Notes under the pieces: generated by a model | The model's input: only the letters and a program-made list of their open reading frames with translations | Databases searched by the model: none | What the model was told of the DNA's origin: nothing | NCBI GenBank assembly: GCA_048267245.1 | Contig: JBLWXV010000002.1 | Coordinates: forward strand, 1,364,001 to 1,428,000 | Length of the DNA stretch: 64,000 bases | Source of the DNA: JBLWXV01 sp048267245 | Lineage (GTDB): Bacteria > Bdellovibrionota > Bacteriovoracia > Bacteriovoracales > Bacteriovoracaceae | Direction of reading: 5' to 3' | Made by a program: the position numbers and the translations under genes | In this document: positions 52,174 to 60,385 of the stretch, one piece after another | Numbering within the stretch: position 1 is the stretch's first letter | How the letters are laid out: each line of letters begins with the position of its first letter

Positions 52174-53052
52174 ATGAATAGCGATCCAAAATTGGCAGCA
52201 GATACTTACGAGATCCTCAAAATGCTCTGGGAGGCCATTAGCCGGCCCCTTTTTGAGCTCTCAGGAACCAAAATTTCTCTTATGAGCCTTCTAATGGCAA
52301 TCCTGATTGTGGTTGCTTCTATCTTCGTGTCTCGATTGGCCGAGCGATACATGGGCAAGTTTCTTCACAATAAAGGAATCGACCGCGGCGTCAGAGGCTC
52401 CATTGAGCGCATCTCTCGCTACATCGTCATTATTGTCGGTGTGCTCATGGCCTTTGATACGCTCGGGGTGAGCATGACTTCGCTCGCCGCCCTCGGCGCA
52501 GTCTTGATGGTTGGTGTTGGTTTTGGCCTTCAGAACGTGACTCAAAATTTTATTTCTGGTCTCATCATCTTGCTCGAGCGCCCTATTAAAGTAGGGGATC
52601 TGGTTGAAGTTGGAGGCAATACCGGTCGAGTTACTGAGATTGGTATTCGCTACACTCTCATCCACACCCGAGAAGAAATCGCAATTCTCGTTCCCAACAG
52701 TCAGTTCATTAGCGAGCAGGTGATCAACGAGAGTTTTTCAAGTGAGACCGTTAGGCGACGTTTAAATGTGGGTGTGGCCTATGGGAGTGATGTTGAGCTA
52801 GTTCGAAAACTCCTCTTAGAGGCGGCAATGAAGCATGAACACGTGCTTAAAAATCCCGCGCCGTCAGTGCTCTTTCTCGATTTTGGTGAGTCCTCACTTG
52901 ATTTCGCTCTTCAGGTCTGGGTTTCAGATCTTTGGCATTATGAGAGTATTCTCTCCGACCTTCGCTTTGCGGTGGATGCGGCCTTCAGGGCCAATAATGT
53001 CGAGATACCATTTCCTCAGCGAGATCTTCATATTCGCAGTGGTTTTAAATAA
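52174..53052 (+). CDS. Small-conductance mechanosensitive channel, MscS family
   Basis: 292 residues. Three membrane helices lie at about 30-125; the pore helix TM3 is in LAALGAVLMVGVGFGLQNVT with the conserved glycine/alanine ridge. The beta domain signature NFISGLIILLERPIKVGDLV follows, with VGGNTGRVTEIGIRYTLIHT and VPNSQFISEQVINES, all hallmark MscS sequence. The C-terminal alpha/beta domain ends at PFPQRDLHIRS. The channel releases solutes during hypo-osmotic shock in the inner membrane. It is closely spaced after the methyltransferase gene and ends at a strong terminator. Confidence 0.95.
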   Translation: MNSDPKLAADTYEILKMLWEAISRPLFELSGTKISLMSLLMAILIVVASIFVSRLAERYMGKFLHNKGIDRGVRGSIERISRYIVIIVGVLMAFDTLGVSMTSLAALGAVLMVGVGFGLQNVTQNFISGLIILLERPIKVGDLVEVGGNTGRVTEIGIRYTLIHTREEIAILVPNSQFISEQVINESFSSETVRRRLNVGVAYGSDVELVRKLLLEAAMKHEHVLKNPAPSVLFLDFGESSLDFALQVWVSDLWHYESILSDLRFAVDAAFRANNVEIPFPQRDLHIRSGFK

Positions 53053-53054
53053 AA

Positions 53055-53084
53055 AAGGGCCCAACTAAGTGGGCCCTTCTTTTT
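53055..53084 (+). terminator. Intrinsic terminator after the MscS gene
   Basis: AAGGGCCCA (53055-53063) pairs perfectly with TGGGCCCTT (53070-53078) around ACTAAG, followed by CTTTTT. Confidence 0.92.
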
Positions 53085-53109
53085 AGGCAGTGTACGCAAA
53101 ATTGGGGAA

Positions 53110-53475
53110 TTATTCGTCACCGTGTGGGATGCGCTCATCACCGTGTGGGGCGCGCTCAACATCACCACGATCCTTCATACCAGCTTTAATGAGGATGTAT
53201 TCGATTTCCTCTGGGTAGTAGATACTACCGCTCTTAGTTTCAATTGTTGGTGCAGCAAGTACTTCATCTACTTTGCTACTGCCTTCAATTTCTCTAAGGC
53301 CAATTACTTCACCTCTGTAAGTCTCTAGTCCGCGCGCCTTCATTCCGGCGGCGTACTGACTCTTGGCCACTCTTTGAAGACCTTCGCCGGCACTTGCTGT
53401 ACTCATGACAAACAACACCGCTAGGATTCCAAAGAGTAGGTGAGGTCCAAATGTTAACAACTTCGATTTCTTCAT
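53110..53475 (-). CDS. Small secreted hypothetical protein, 121 residues
   Basis: The start at ATG 53475 has GAGGTGG upstream and opens a signal peptide (LLTFGPHLLFGILAVLFVMS, cleavage near ASA). The mature 90 residues contain YRGEVIGLREIEGSSKV and EEIEYILIKAGMKDRG. The C-terminus has a duplicated unit (APHGDERIPHGDE), which could bind metal through His and acidic residues. The longer frame to 53520 would add an unneeded N-terminus. It converges on the MscS gene with a 57-bp gap. Unknown function. Confidence 0.65.
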   Translation of the reverse strand: MKKSKLLTFGPHLLFGILAVLFVMSTASAGEGLQRVAKSQYAAGMKARGLETYRGEVIGLREIEGSSKVDEVLAAPTIETKSGSIYYPEEIEYILIKAGMKDRGDVERAPHGDERIPHGDE

Positions 53476-53649
53476 AAGACCACCTCGGTCAAAGCTTGTG
53501 GAGATCATCATTGACCTCACGGCTTCTCAATCCTTAATTGCCAAGGGGGTCGTCCTAACCCGCATTTGAATGAGATAGTTTCAGGAAGTGTGCCAAAAGC
53601 TATGATTTGAAATAGGGGCTAAGTTATTGATTTGGGGAAAGAAGGGCGG

Positions 53650-53698
53650 TGACACGTGGCGTCCAGTGTCATCCTGACCCTTTTAACCTGGGTCAGGA
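53650..53698. repeat. Paired inverted repeats in an intergenic space (REP-like)
   Basis: TGACAC (53650-53655) is mirrored by GTGTCA (53666-53671), and immediately after, TCCTGACCC (53672-53680) is mirrored by GGGTCAGGA (53690-53698). The two dyads are contiguous. They sit in the 237-bp space between two minus-strand genes (53476-53712). No T-run follows. Function unknown; a repeated genomic element is possible. Confidence 0.5.
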
Positions 53699-53712
53699 AG
53701 GTCAAATTGGGG

Positions 53713-54306
53713 CTATTTTTGGAAGGGAAGGGCCACGATGTATCGATAGAATCCATTTGGAAGTCTGGCGGCAAAAGTGCGAATTAAGCTGAGTCTAGAC
53801 TCGTGATCGATCACAAAAGAGTGATCACTTGGTATTTCGCTTCCAGTTTGTAATTTGTGGAGATCGCCGCTCATGAAGTAGCGATAGTGTTCGTAGTGGT
53901 CTTTCATCACGCGAACCGGTTGATTGACCAAGTATTCAATGAGGCCTTCGCCTTCAAAGAGAACCTGAGGCTCACCTTCGAGCTTGCCAAACTCAATTGT
54001 TGCGCCTGCAAAGCGAGCTTTAATTTTATCCTCAACACTTTGAGGAAGTGGGGCTTGAGTGAGGATGCGGGCGCAGCGAGAAGTCTTAGAGTCAACGTGC
54101 TTACAGCTAAAACCCTGCTCCTTGAGATGCTTGAGTTCAAGAAAATCGATCTGGCGGTAGAGTTTAATCACTCTGACTTCGATCGTCTGAAGGAGTTCTG
54201 GGACGTCACTGTAAGTGTAGCGTCCTGAGAAATCAAAGCGGTCAATGGCAAAGGCGCTTGAGCTGAGGGCGAGAATTAGCGTAAGAATTAATTTACTTGT
54301 TTTCAT
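53713..54306 (-). CDS. Secreted hypothetical protein, 197 residues
   Basis: Residues 1-20 are a signal peptide (LILTLILALSSSAFA). The mature part starts IDRFDFSGRYTY and has two cysteines (FSCKHVDSKTSRCARIL). The rest is mixed strands and helices without a motif I recognise. The central segment LPQSVEDKIKARFAG and the end FYRYIVALPFQK suggest a small periplasmic domain. It is 17 bp after the CaiB-like gene and probably the last gene of the DUF255-CaiB transcript, though a functional link is not evident. Confidence 0.7.
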   Translation of the reverse strand: MKTSKLILTLILALSSSAFAIDRFDFSGRYTYSDVPELLQTIEVRVIKLYRQIDFLELKHLKEQGFSCKHVDSKTSRCARILTQAPLPQSVEDKIKARFAGATIEFGKLEGEPQVLFEGEGLIEYLVNQPVRVMKDHYEHYRYFMSGDLHKLQTGSEIPSDHSFVIDHESRLSLIRTFAARLPNGFYRYIVALPFQK

Positions 54307-54323
54307 GTGTGCTACCTGAGAGT

Positions 54324-55229
54324 TTAGAGTTCAAAGGGCGTAATACAAAGGTCTTTGCCGTCGGGCACGCTTGCAAGAATAGATTTAATCTCACTAAGTG
54401 TGAGGGCCGCAAAGAGAGACGCCACAGTTTTTATAAGTGTAGGGTCTTCTTCATGAGACGTCATCCGACTTTTGGCATCTATAGAACAATTAAAAATCTC
54501 ACAAAATCTCACCCACAACTTGCTTTCGATGGGAGCGAAGGCCACGGCGTGTCGATCTTTGGTGCGGTAGATATTGTAACAAGGGTAGCTGCCGTTGTGT
54601 AGAAAGCGCGTGCGCTCTCCCTGCGTTAACTCTGGTGGACACAGAACGCTAAGAAGTTGCTCAGTGGCCTCTTCTAGCGAGGTCTCGACTGCTTGAGGTA
54701 CCTTTGTGACTTGCCATTGATAAAGAGCACTCACGACGTCTAGGGCAAGAGCGCTCGCAAAGGCAATTCCGCCCACTGGTAAAAATGGTGGGGCAACAAC
54801 TTCGTCAGTGCTCATGCGAGTATGAAGGGTTAGAACACGCTTCATGGCGAGGATATTGAGGTCGTGAAGGAGCTTGATCTCACTCTCGCTCTTGGTGGCC
54901 CGCAGAGTGATCACAACCGGAACCTTCACTTTACTTGCTAACTCGCAAAGCTCGCCCTTTCCAGAAGTGATGATGACGTCGGCCTTTGAGACGAGTTCTT
55001 GGAATTTATTGCGATCAACCTCTGACTTTGTATCGATGATTTCAATAGTCTTATGTTGATTGATTTCTCGGTACCAGGCACTAAAGAGCGGGTCATCACA
55101 ATTAAAGGGATCAAGTCTAGCCAGGTCTTCAACTTTGATAACACTCGCTCCCTTCTTTTGCAGTAGCGACGCTGCCAGTGGTCCTGGCAGGCGTGCTGTG
55201 AGGTCGATGATCTTAATATTTGTGAGCAT
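54324..55229 (-). CDS. Short class III CoA-transferase-like (CaiB/BaiF) protein, probably atypical
   Basis: 301 residues, against 360-410 for typical CaiB/BaiF or alpha-methylacyl-CoA racemase. It keeps the N-terminal DLTARLPGPLAASLLQKKGA and VIKVEDLARLDPF, and YNIYRTKDRHAVAFAPIESK near the C-terminus, both family signatures. In the region that normally reads N-L-x-x-D-x-x-G-G it has PPFLPVGGIAFASAL, so the conserved catalytic aspartate appears absent. It may be inactive, or catalyse by another residue. It starts within the stop of the DUF255 gene (TAATG) and is translationally coupled to it. Confidence 0.7.
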   Translation of the reverse strand: MLTNIKIIDLTARLPGPLAASLLQKKGASVIKVEDLARLDPFNCDDPLFSAWYREINQHKTIEIIDTKSEVDRNKFQELVSKADVIITSGKGELCELASKVKVPVVITLRATKSESEIKLLHDLNILAMKRVLTLHTRMSTDEVVAPPFLPVGGIAFASALALDVVSALYQWQVTKVPQAVETSLEEATEQLLSVLCPPELTQGERTRFLHNGSYPCYNIYRTKDRHAVAFAPIESKLWVRFCEIFNCSIDAKSRMTSHEEDPTLIKTVASLFAALTLSEIKSILASVPDGKDLCITPFEL

Positions 55230-57310
55230 TACTCTTGGCTCTCGTCTCCACTTTCCACAGGTCTTTTTGGTGTGAGAGTTTCAATGAAATTATCCACTCC
55301 ACTGCCTTGGAGTTCACAGGCCTTAAGATTGCAAATTTCCCAAGTGTCAGTGGCGTCAGTGTAGTCAATCACAAAGCGCGGCAGGAAGTAGCTTAGAAAG
55401 TTTAGAAATTTCTCTTCGCTCGCCCAAGATTTTGGAACTTTCACCACGCGGTAGGCTTCACTTGGATACGTAAATGAGCGCAGGGCCTCGCCCGCACTCA
55501 CTGGGTTTCTAAGTGCTTCTTGCAAGCAACGATCTTTGAGCCCCTCGCTGATCTCTCCAATCTCCGGGTCCATTCTTAGCACGGCGATTCTGCGCTTGAG
55601 ACCAATATAAGTTGCAAGTGGGGATCTAAAAGAGCTGTCGTGAAGGGCGACGCGCTGATTGGGGTAGAGTTCATGGTCCGTTTGCGAGATGGCGCGGGTG
55701 AGAACTTCATCGCCTTTCACAAATTCTTTATCAATGAATTCAAGAGTGGTGATGGCGTTATCTTTAAAGACTGGGTTGCCAGTAATTTCATACACGCGAA
55801 GCATGGCCTCAGTGAAGAAGACGTAGTCTTCAAAGTAGAGAATTCCACCTTGGCGAGTCGTCGTGTGGTTGAGCCTCATTCCCTTGTCGTCTCGTGAGGA
55901 GAGGAAATTGTCGTAGAGACCTTCCATTAAGGGGTTAAAGAGCTTGCTGGCCATTTGGCGAATAGGGGCCACCTGGCAGTATTGCATGACATCGATGAGG
56001 GCACTGGCCATCATAAAGTTCCAACTCGCTACACCCTTGGTGTCAGTGAGTGGTGGGATGCGACGGGCGCGCTCGGCGATGAGGGCCTGGCGTAGGGCGC
56101 GGATCATCTGCCAATTTTCCTGCGTATAAATTTCGCGGCGATCTTCCCATGAGAGTGAGAGCACGTTTAGGCCTTGATCAAAATTGCCGGCCTTGGTGAC
56201 GCCAAACCACTTGATGAGCTTATCTTTGTGGGCGACAAGATCGAGAGTATCTGAAGAGGCGGCATTGATGGCGTCTTCAAATTCTTCAAAGGTAAACGTA
56301 TGGTAGAGACCTTCCATTCCTTCTGAGTCGGCGTCTTGGGCGCTAAAGAAGAATTTATTTTCTGAGAACATTTCCTTTTCAAGATACTCGAGAGTCTGCA
56401 CCAATGAGTCAAAGATCATGGGCGAGGGCACTACCAGAGAGAGTTTTGCTAAAACTTTAAGTAGTCCCGCCTGATCGTAGAGCATCTTTTCAAAGTGGGG
56501 CACTAAGAATTTATTGTCAGTAGAGTAGCGGTGAAGCCCGCCGCGGGCCTGATCGTAGAGACCACCGTGGAGCATCTTCTCCACACTGGTGACGATGTGT
56601 TCGCCAAATTCGCGCGCGACCATTCCCTCGAGCATTTGCTCACTGGCCCACTCGTAGAAAGCGAGTAGCGGAAATTTGGGAGCTTCGCCGTAGCCGCCGT
56701 CCTTGGTGTCGGCGTAATCTTTTAGAGCGTCTAGAATTGCACTAGGAGCTGGAAAGTGCCCTTGAAACTCCACGCGTTGATCATAGGTTGGTCCAGCGCT
56801 GATGGCCTCAGTCACTTTCGCAGCATTCTCTTCTACGCGGTCGCGCTCTTCAGTGAAAGCGCGTTTGAGTTCAGTTAAGAGTTCGGGAAAGCTCGTGGCT
56901 TCACCCTTTTTCTGCGCCGGAAAATAAGTTCCCACAAAATAGGGGCGCATATCGGGCAGCAAGAAGGCAGATAGCGGCCAGCCACCTGAGCGCGTGTAGA
57001 GCTGACAAGCTTGCTGGTAATAGGCATCGATATCTGGATGTTCTTCGCGGTCTACTTTAATACAGACAAAATTCTCATTTAAGAAAGTAGCAATCTCTTC
57101 ATTTTCAAAACTCTCATGGGCCATGACGTGGCACCAGTGACAAGAAGAGTAGCCCACCGACAAGAAGATTGGTTTATTCTGTTCGCGCGCTTCCTGCAGG
57201 GCCTCTGGACCGTAGCTCCACCAGTGAATGGGGTTGTCCTTGTGTTGACGTAGATAGGCCGAGCGGATCGTCTCGTCGCCGAGGCGATTGCGATTATTGC
57301 TTGATGTCAT
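55229..57310 (-). CDS. DUF255 / YyaL-type thioredoxin-domain protein
   Basis: 693 residues. The N-terminal 130 residues are the DUF255 thioredoxin-like domain: YLRQHKDNPIHWWSYGPEAL, FLSVGYSSCHWCHVMAHESF with the CxxC pair, and VKVDREEHPDID-like text (IKVDREEHPDIDAYYQ). GGWPLSAFLLPDMRPYF and GTYFP follow. The rest resembles the six-hairpin alpha/alpha toroid of the N-acylglucosamine epimerase/cellulase-like fold (HYDQ-type segments such as GLYDQARGGLHRYSTD, HFEKMLYDQAG). The family (human SPATA20, bacterial YyaL) has no settled function. It is the first gene of a minus-strand run with the CaiB-like gene. Confidence 0.92.
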   Translation of the reverse strand: MTSSNNRNRLGDETIRSAYLRQHKDNPIHWWSYGPEALQEAREQNKPIFLSVGYSSCHWCHVMAHESFENEEIATFLNENFVCIKVDREEHPDIDAYYQQACQLYTRSGGWPLSAFLLPDMRPYFVGTYFPAQKKGEATSFPELLTELKRAFTEERDRVEENAAKVTEAISAGPTYDQRVEFQGHFPAPSAILDALKDYADTKDGGYGEAPKFPLLAFYEWASEQMLEGMVAREFGEHIVTSVEKMLHGGLYDQARGGLHRYSTDNKFLVPHFEKMLYDQAGLLKVLAKLSLVVPSPMIFDSLVQTLEYLEKEMFSENKFFFSAQDADSEGMEGLYHTFTFEEFEDAINAASSDTLDLVAHKDKLIKWFGVTKAGNFDQGLNVLSLSWEDRREIYTQENWQMIRALRQALIAERARRIPPLTDTKGVASWNFMMASALIDVMQYCQVAPIRQMASKLFNPLMEGLYDNFLSSRDDKGMRLNHTTTRQGGILYFEDYVFFTEAMLRVYEITGNPVFKDNAITTLEFIDKEFVKGDEVLTRAISQTDHELYPNQRVALHDSSFRSPLATYIGLKRRIAVLRMDPEIGEISEGLKDRCLQEALRNPVSAGEALRSFTYPSEAYRVVKVPKSWASEEKFLNFLSYFLPRFVIDYTDATDTWEICNLKACELQGSGVDNFIETLTPKRPVESGDESQE

Positions 57311-57460
57311 AAAATGAGCTCCAAAAGTGTGATTTCAAAAATATCCACTGAATATTCTAGTGGGAGGTGGGCTCAAAGGCCAAATAATGCTTGAAAATCT
57401 TTCGCTGCAGGTGCGGCGTGGGTTTACAGCTCGCCCTAAAGCCGATAGAAGCGCTCCATC

Positions 57461-58381
57461 ATGCGAATTATGACTTATCCCATAAATGCGCCAAGGCCCG
57501 ATATAGAAGGGATTTTGGCCATCTGGGAGCGGGTTTCTCTGCAAGTGAAATCGCTCTATGAAGAGCACCTCTCTCCGAGGAGTGCTCTCGCTTTGTGCCT
57601 ATTGGTGGCACTGGCGCTAGGCTATTTTTTCTCTCGAGAAGGCAGAAGACCCGATATCTATGCTTGGTCTAATGGTGTGGCGACATTAAAGGGCGCCACA
57701 GGCCCACTCCCTGGCCCACTTTTGTCTTTCAAGTGGCCCGGACATTCGTCTCCCATCGCCCCCTGGGCGCTCAAAGAGCTCGAGCGCAAAAATACACTAG
57801 AACTCGAAGAGCTGATGCTCTCTGGCGTTCCCTTGAAACTTCGCCCACACGCTAAACTTCTGCTTCCCTCGCTACTGAGTGCTTGTGAGCGCTTTGGTGT
57901 CGATCCCTTTTGGGCCATGGCCATTATGTGGACTGAGAGTCACTTTAGACTCACGGCCAGAAGCTACGCCGGAGCCTATGGCCCCATGCAGGTGATGCCG
58001 GCCACCGCTCATTATGTTCTGTGGAAACAAGGCGAGCGCGTGAGTCCCAAAGAGGCGGCCCGTCTGCGCACCATTCCCGCTCGCAATGTGGATTTAGGGG
58101 TCTACTACCTCGCTGAACTTCTGGCCGAGTTTGACGGCAATTATAAGCTCGCAACCATTGCCTACAATATGGGTCCGTGGGGATTAAAGCGCGCGCTAGC
58201 AAGTGGCCAGCCCATTGGGCATAACCACCGCTACTGGAAGCGCGTCGTCGGCCACCTTAAATTATTGCTAGATTCCGCCGCACCAAGGTTAGGTCCATGG
58301 CGTCAATTCAATGAAAAAACTCTCGAAGAGTTTGCTGTCAAAGGCTTTAAGCTCAGATTGCTTGGAGCGGTGAGCAAGTAA
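57461..58381 (+). CDS. Membrane-anchored lytic transglycosylase (SLT domain)
   Basis: 306 residues. One N-terminal helix (SALALCLLVALALGYFFS, about 42-59) anchors the protein. The SLT domain covers about 135-280: MAIMWTESHFRLTARSYAGA contains the catalytic glutamate in the ES motif, GPMQVMPATA is the GLMQ-type motif, and TIAYNMGPWGLKRAL is the closing AYNaGxg motif. Lytic transglycosylases cleave the MurNAc-GlcNAc bond with 1,6-anhydro product. The start at ATG 57461 or ATG 57470 is uncertain, with no strong ribosome binding site. The gene is divergent from the DUF255 gene. Confidence 0.92.
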   Translation: MRIMTYPINAPRPDIEGILAIWERVSLQVKSLYEEHLSPRSALALCLLVALALGYFFSREGRRPDIYAWSNGVATLKGATGPLPGPLLSFKWPGHSSPIAPWALKELERKNTLELEELMLSGVPLKLRPHAKLLLPSLLSACERFGVDPFWAMAIMWTESHFRLTARSYAGAYGPMQVMPATAHYVLWKQGERVSPKEAARLRTIPARNVDLGVYYLAELLAEFDGNYKLATIAYNMGPWGLKRALASGQPIGHNHRYWKRVVGHLKLLLDSAAPRLGPWRQFNEKTLEEFAVKGFKLRLLGAVSK

Positions 58382-58559
58382 GAGTTTGAAAGTCTTCTCG
58401 CGTCTTCACCTTTAACATTCCAAATGCTAAAACTAACTTTTGACGATTTATCAAGGTATGAAGGCCATGACGGTTGAAACCACCACACACACGACCACCG
58501 AGAGCGCAGCACTCGCCAGAGCTTCTTGGTGCCAAATGAAACTCAAAGAGGCATTTCAC

Positions 58560-59252
58560 ATGAATCAGACTTCTAAGGTTGTTGCCATTGACGGCCCAAG
58601 CGGCAGTGGAAAGAGCACTGTGGCCCGCGCACTCGCGCGCGAGCTTGGACTTCTCTATATCGACACTGGTGCGATGTTTAGAGCGATTGCAACTTACGCC
58701 GATTCGCGTGGAATTGAATTTAAAGAGGGCCCAGAGCTCACTGCGTTTCTGGCCTCTATAAAAATGAATTACGGCGTGAGCGAAGATATTCTCATCACTA
58801 TTGATGGAGAGGATCTCACCAAGGCCATTCGCGAGCATCGCGTCTCTAAGCTAGCTTCTATTATTTCTCAACTGCCAAGTGTTCGCACTTTCTTGCTCAA
58901 ATTTCAGCGCGATCTCGCTGGCGAGCGCCTGTGCGTGATGGAGGGCAGAGATATTGGCACAGTGGTCTTTCCCAATGCTTTTATCAAATTCTTTGTCACC
59001 GCTTCGGCCCAGACCAGAGCGCTGAGAAGACTCGATCAACTTCGCGCCGCTGGAGACGATCAAGTGGAACTCGAGCAGGTTGTAAAAGACGTTATCAAAC
59101 GCGATGAAACTGACATGAACCGCGAAGTTGCCCCTCTTAAACAGGCCAGTGATGCCGAACTCGTTGACACCACTGACTACACCCAAGATCAAATTATCGA
59201 AATGCTTGCCTCTAAAGTGCGCTCTCGCTTAGATGAGATGAGCGCGAGCTAG
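58560..59252 (+). CDS. cmk: Cytidylate kinase
   Basis: Cmk phosphorylates CMP and dCMP with ATP. The 230-residue protein has the P-loop AIDGPSGSGKST, LLYIDTGAMFRAIA with the CMP-contacting YxDTGAMxR motif, and CVMEGRDIGTVVFPNAFIKF, in which GRDIGT is the family signature. QLRAAGDDQVELEQVVKDV and RDETDMNREVAPL form the lid and the RDxxDxxRxxaPL motif. I use ATG 58560, preceded by AAAGAGG; a frame open to 58440 adds 40 residues without family support. It leads an envelope-sugar run with the heptosyltransferase and heptose kinase genes. Confidence 0.95.
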   Translation: MNQTSKVVAIDGPSGSGKSTVARALARELGLLYIDTGAMFRAIATYADSRGIEFKEGPELTAFLASIKMNYGVSEDILITIDGEDLTKAIREHRVSKLASIISQLPSVRTFLLKFQRDLAGERLCVMEGRDIGTVVFPNAFIKFFVTASAQTRALRRLDQLRAAGDDQVELEQVVKDVIKRDETDMNREVAPLKQASDAELVDTTDYTQDQIIEMLASKVRSRLDEMSAS

Positions 59253-59266
59253 GCGCGAAGTTTTTC

Positions 59267-60373
59267 ATGAGTAAGACCATCGTTATTAATCGCACCGACG
59301 CCATCGGAGATACTGTTCTCACACTTCCGATGGCCCATCGATTGAAACAGGTCTATCCCGATTGTAAAATTATTTTCTTAACCTCTCCCAGAGCGCAGGA
59401 TCTCTTCTTTCATCACCCTTACGTTGACGAAGTTGAAGTTATTGATCCCAAACTCTCATTTTTTAGAAAGCTCAGAAAATTGCTCGCCTTCTTTAAGCGC
59501 GTGCGCCCCGATACCTTCTTTCATGTGGGAGGCATCACTCTTCCCTGTCTAGTCGCTCTCTTTTGTCGCGTTCCTTTTAGGGGAGGGATAAAGAGTCGCT
59601 GGCCTACATTTGTGAGCTTGCGCCAGGGGATGAGACAGAGTCGCTCGATCTTGCCGATTTCTGAAACCGATCACAATCTCGAGTTACTCGAACCGCTGTT
59701 TGGAGAGATCTCTCCCTTTGAGGGATCTCCCGCTCCCCATCTTACTCTAACTCATGATGAGCGATCTTCGGCGAAGCTTGAATTTAGTGAGTGGGTAAGA
59801 AATCAAGGGGCCGATCCCTCGCGCGAGTGGGTCTTTATTCACCCGGGCATGAGTGGCCACACCCTCAATTGGGCCAGTCGCAATTACGCGCGTCTGATTT
59901 TGCGACTCATGAAAAATCACCCCGGCCGCTTTCTCTTTATCATTTCTCACACTCCAAGTGATGAGCCCTACCTCGCGCCACTGCGCGATCACTTGAGCAA
60001 GACTCAAGAGGCGCAGGTTGGAGAGAGTGTGCTCTTTTTTAATGGGGCCACCAAAGGGCTTCGCTTCACTATGAATGTGATGTCTCACGCTCGACTTTTT
60101 GTGGGGCCAAGCACTGGAACTACTCACCTTGCTAGCTGCTTAAATGTGCCGACGGTGGGAATTTATTCTCCCATTCGCGCCCAGAGTGCAGTGAGGTGGG
60201 GGCCATTTTACCGCGATCGCTCCAGTGTGGTAGTGCCCGATGTGGTGTGCGGAGAGGTTACTCGCTGCGCGCTTGAGCGCTGTCCCTACTACGAGTGCAT
60301 GGCCAAAATTGAAGTGGACGATCTCGCCCGAGAGTGTGAAAATCTCTTAGATAAAACTAAGAATTCTCTCTAA
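59267..60373 (+). CDS. Glycosyltransferase family 9 (LPS heptosyltransferase-like)
   Basis: 368 residues. GT9 enzymes add ADP-heptose to the LPS inner core at the inner membrane's cytoplasmic face. The N-terminal domain begins IVINRTDAIGDTVLTLPMAH, the family signature with D-x-x-G-D. The C-terminal domain has VFIHPGMSGHTLNWASRNYA and FVGPSTGTTHLASCLNVPTVG, the donor-binding part. Then come IYSPIRAQSAVRWGP and a cysteine group near the end (CGEVTRCALERCPYYEC), the latter unusual. Its start is 15 bp after cmk and its end is 13 bp before the kinase gene, so they form an operon. Confidence 0.9.
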   Translation: MSKTIVINRTDAIGDTVLTLPMAHRLKQVYPDCKIIFLTSPRAQDLFFHHPYVDEVEVIDPKLSFFRKLRKLLAFFKRVRPDTFFHVGGITLPCLVALFCRVPFRGGIKSRWPTFVSLRQGMRQSRSILPISETDHNLELLEPLFGEISPFEGSPAPHLTLTHDERSSAKLEFSEWVRNQGADPSREWVFIHPGMSGHTLNWASRNYARLILRLMKNHPGRFLFIISHTPSDEPYLAPLRDHLSKTQEAQVGESVLFFNGATKGLRFTMNVMSHARLFVGPSTGTTHLASCLNVPTVGIYSPIRAQSAVRWGPFYRDRSSVVVPDVVCGEVTRCALERCPYYECMAKIEVDDLARECENLLDKTKNSL

Positions 60374-60385
60374 AAAGGATCCCAT

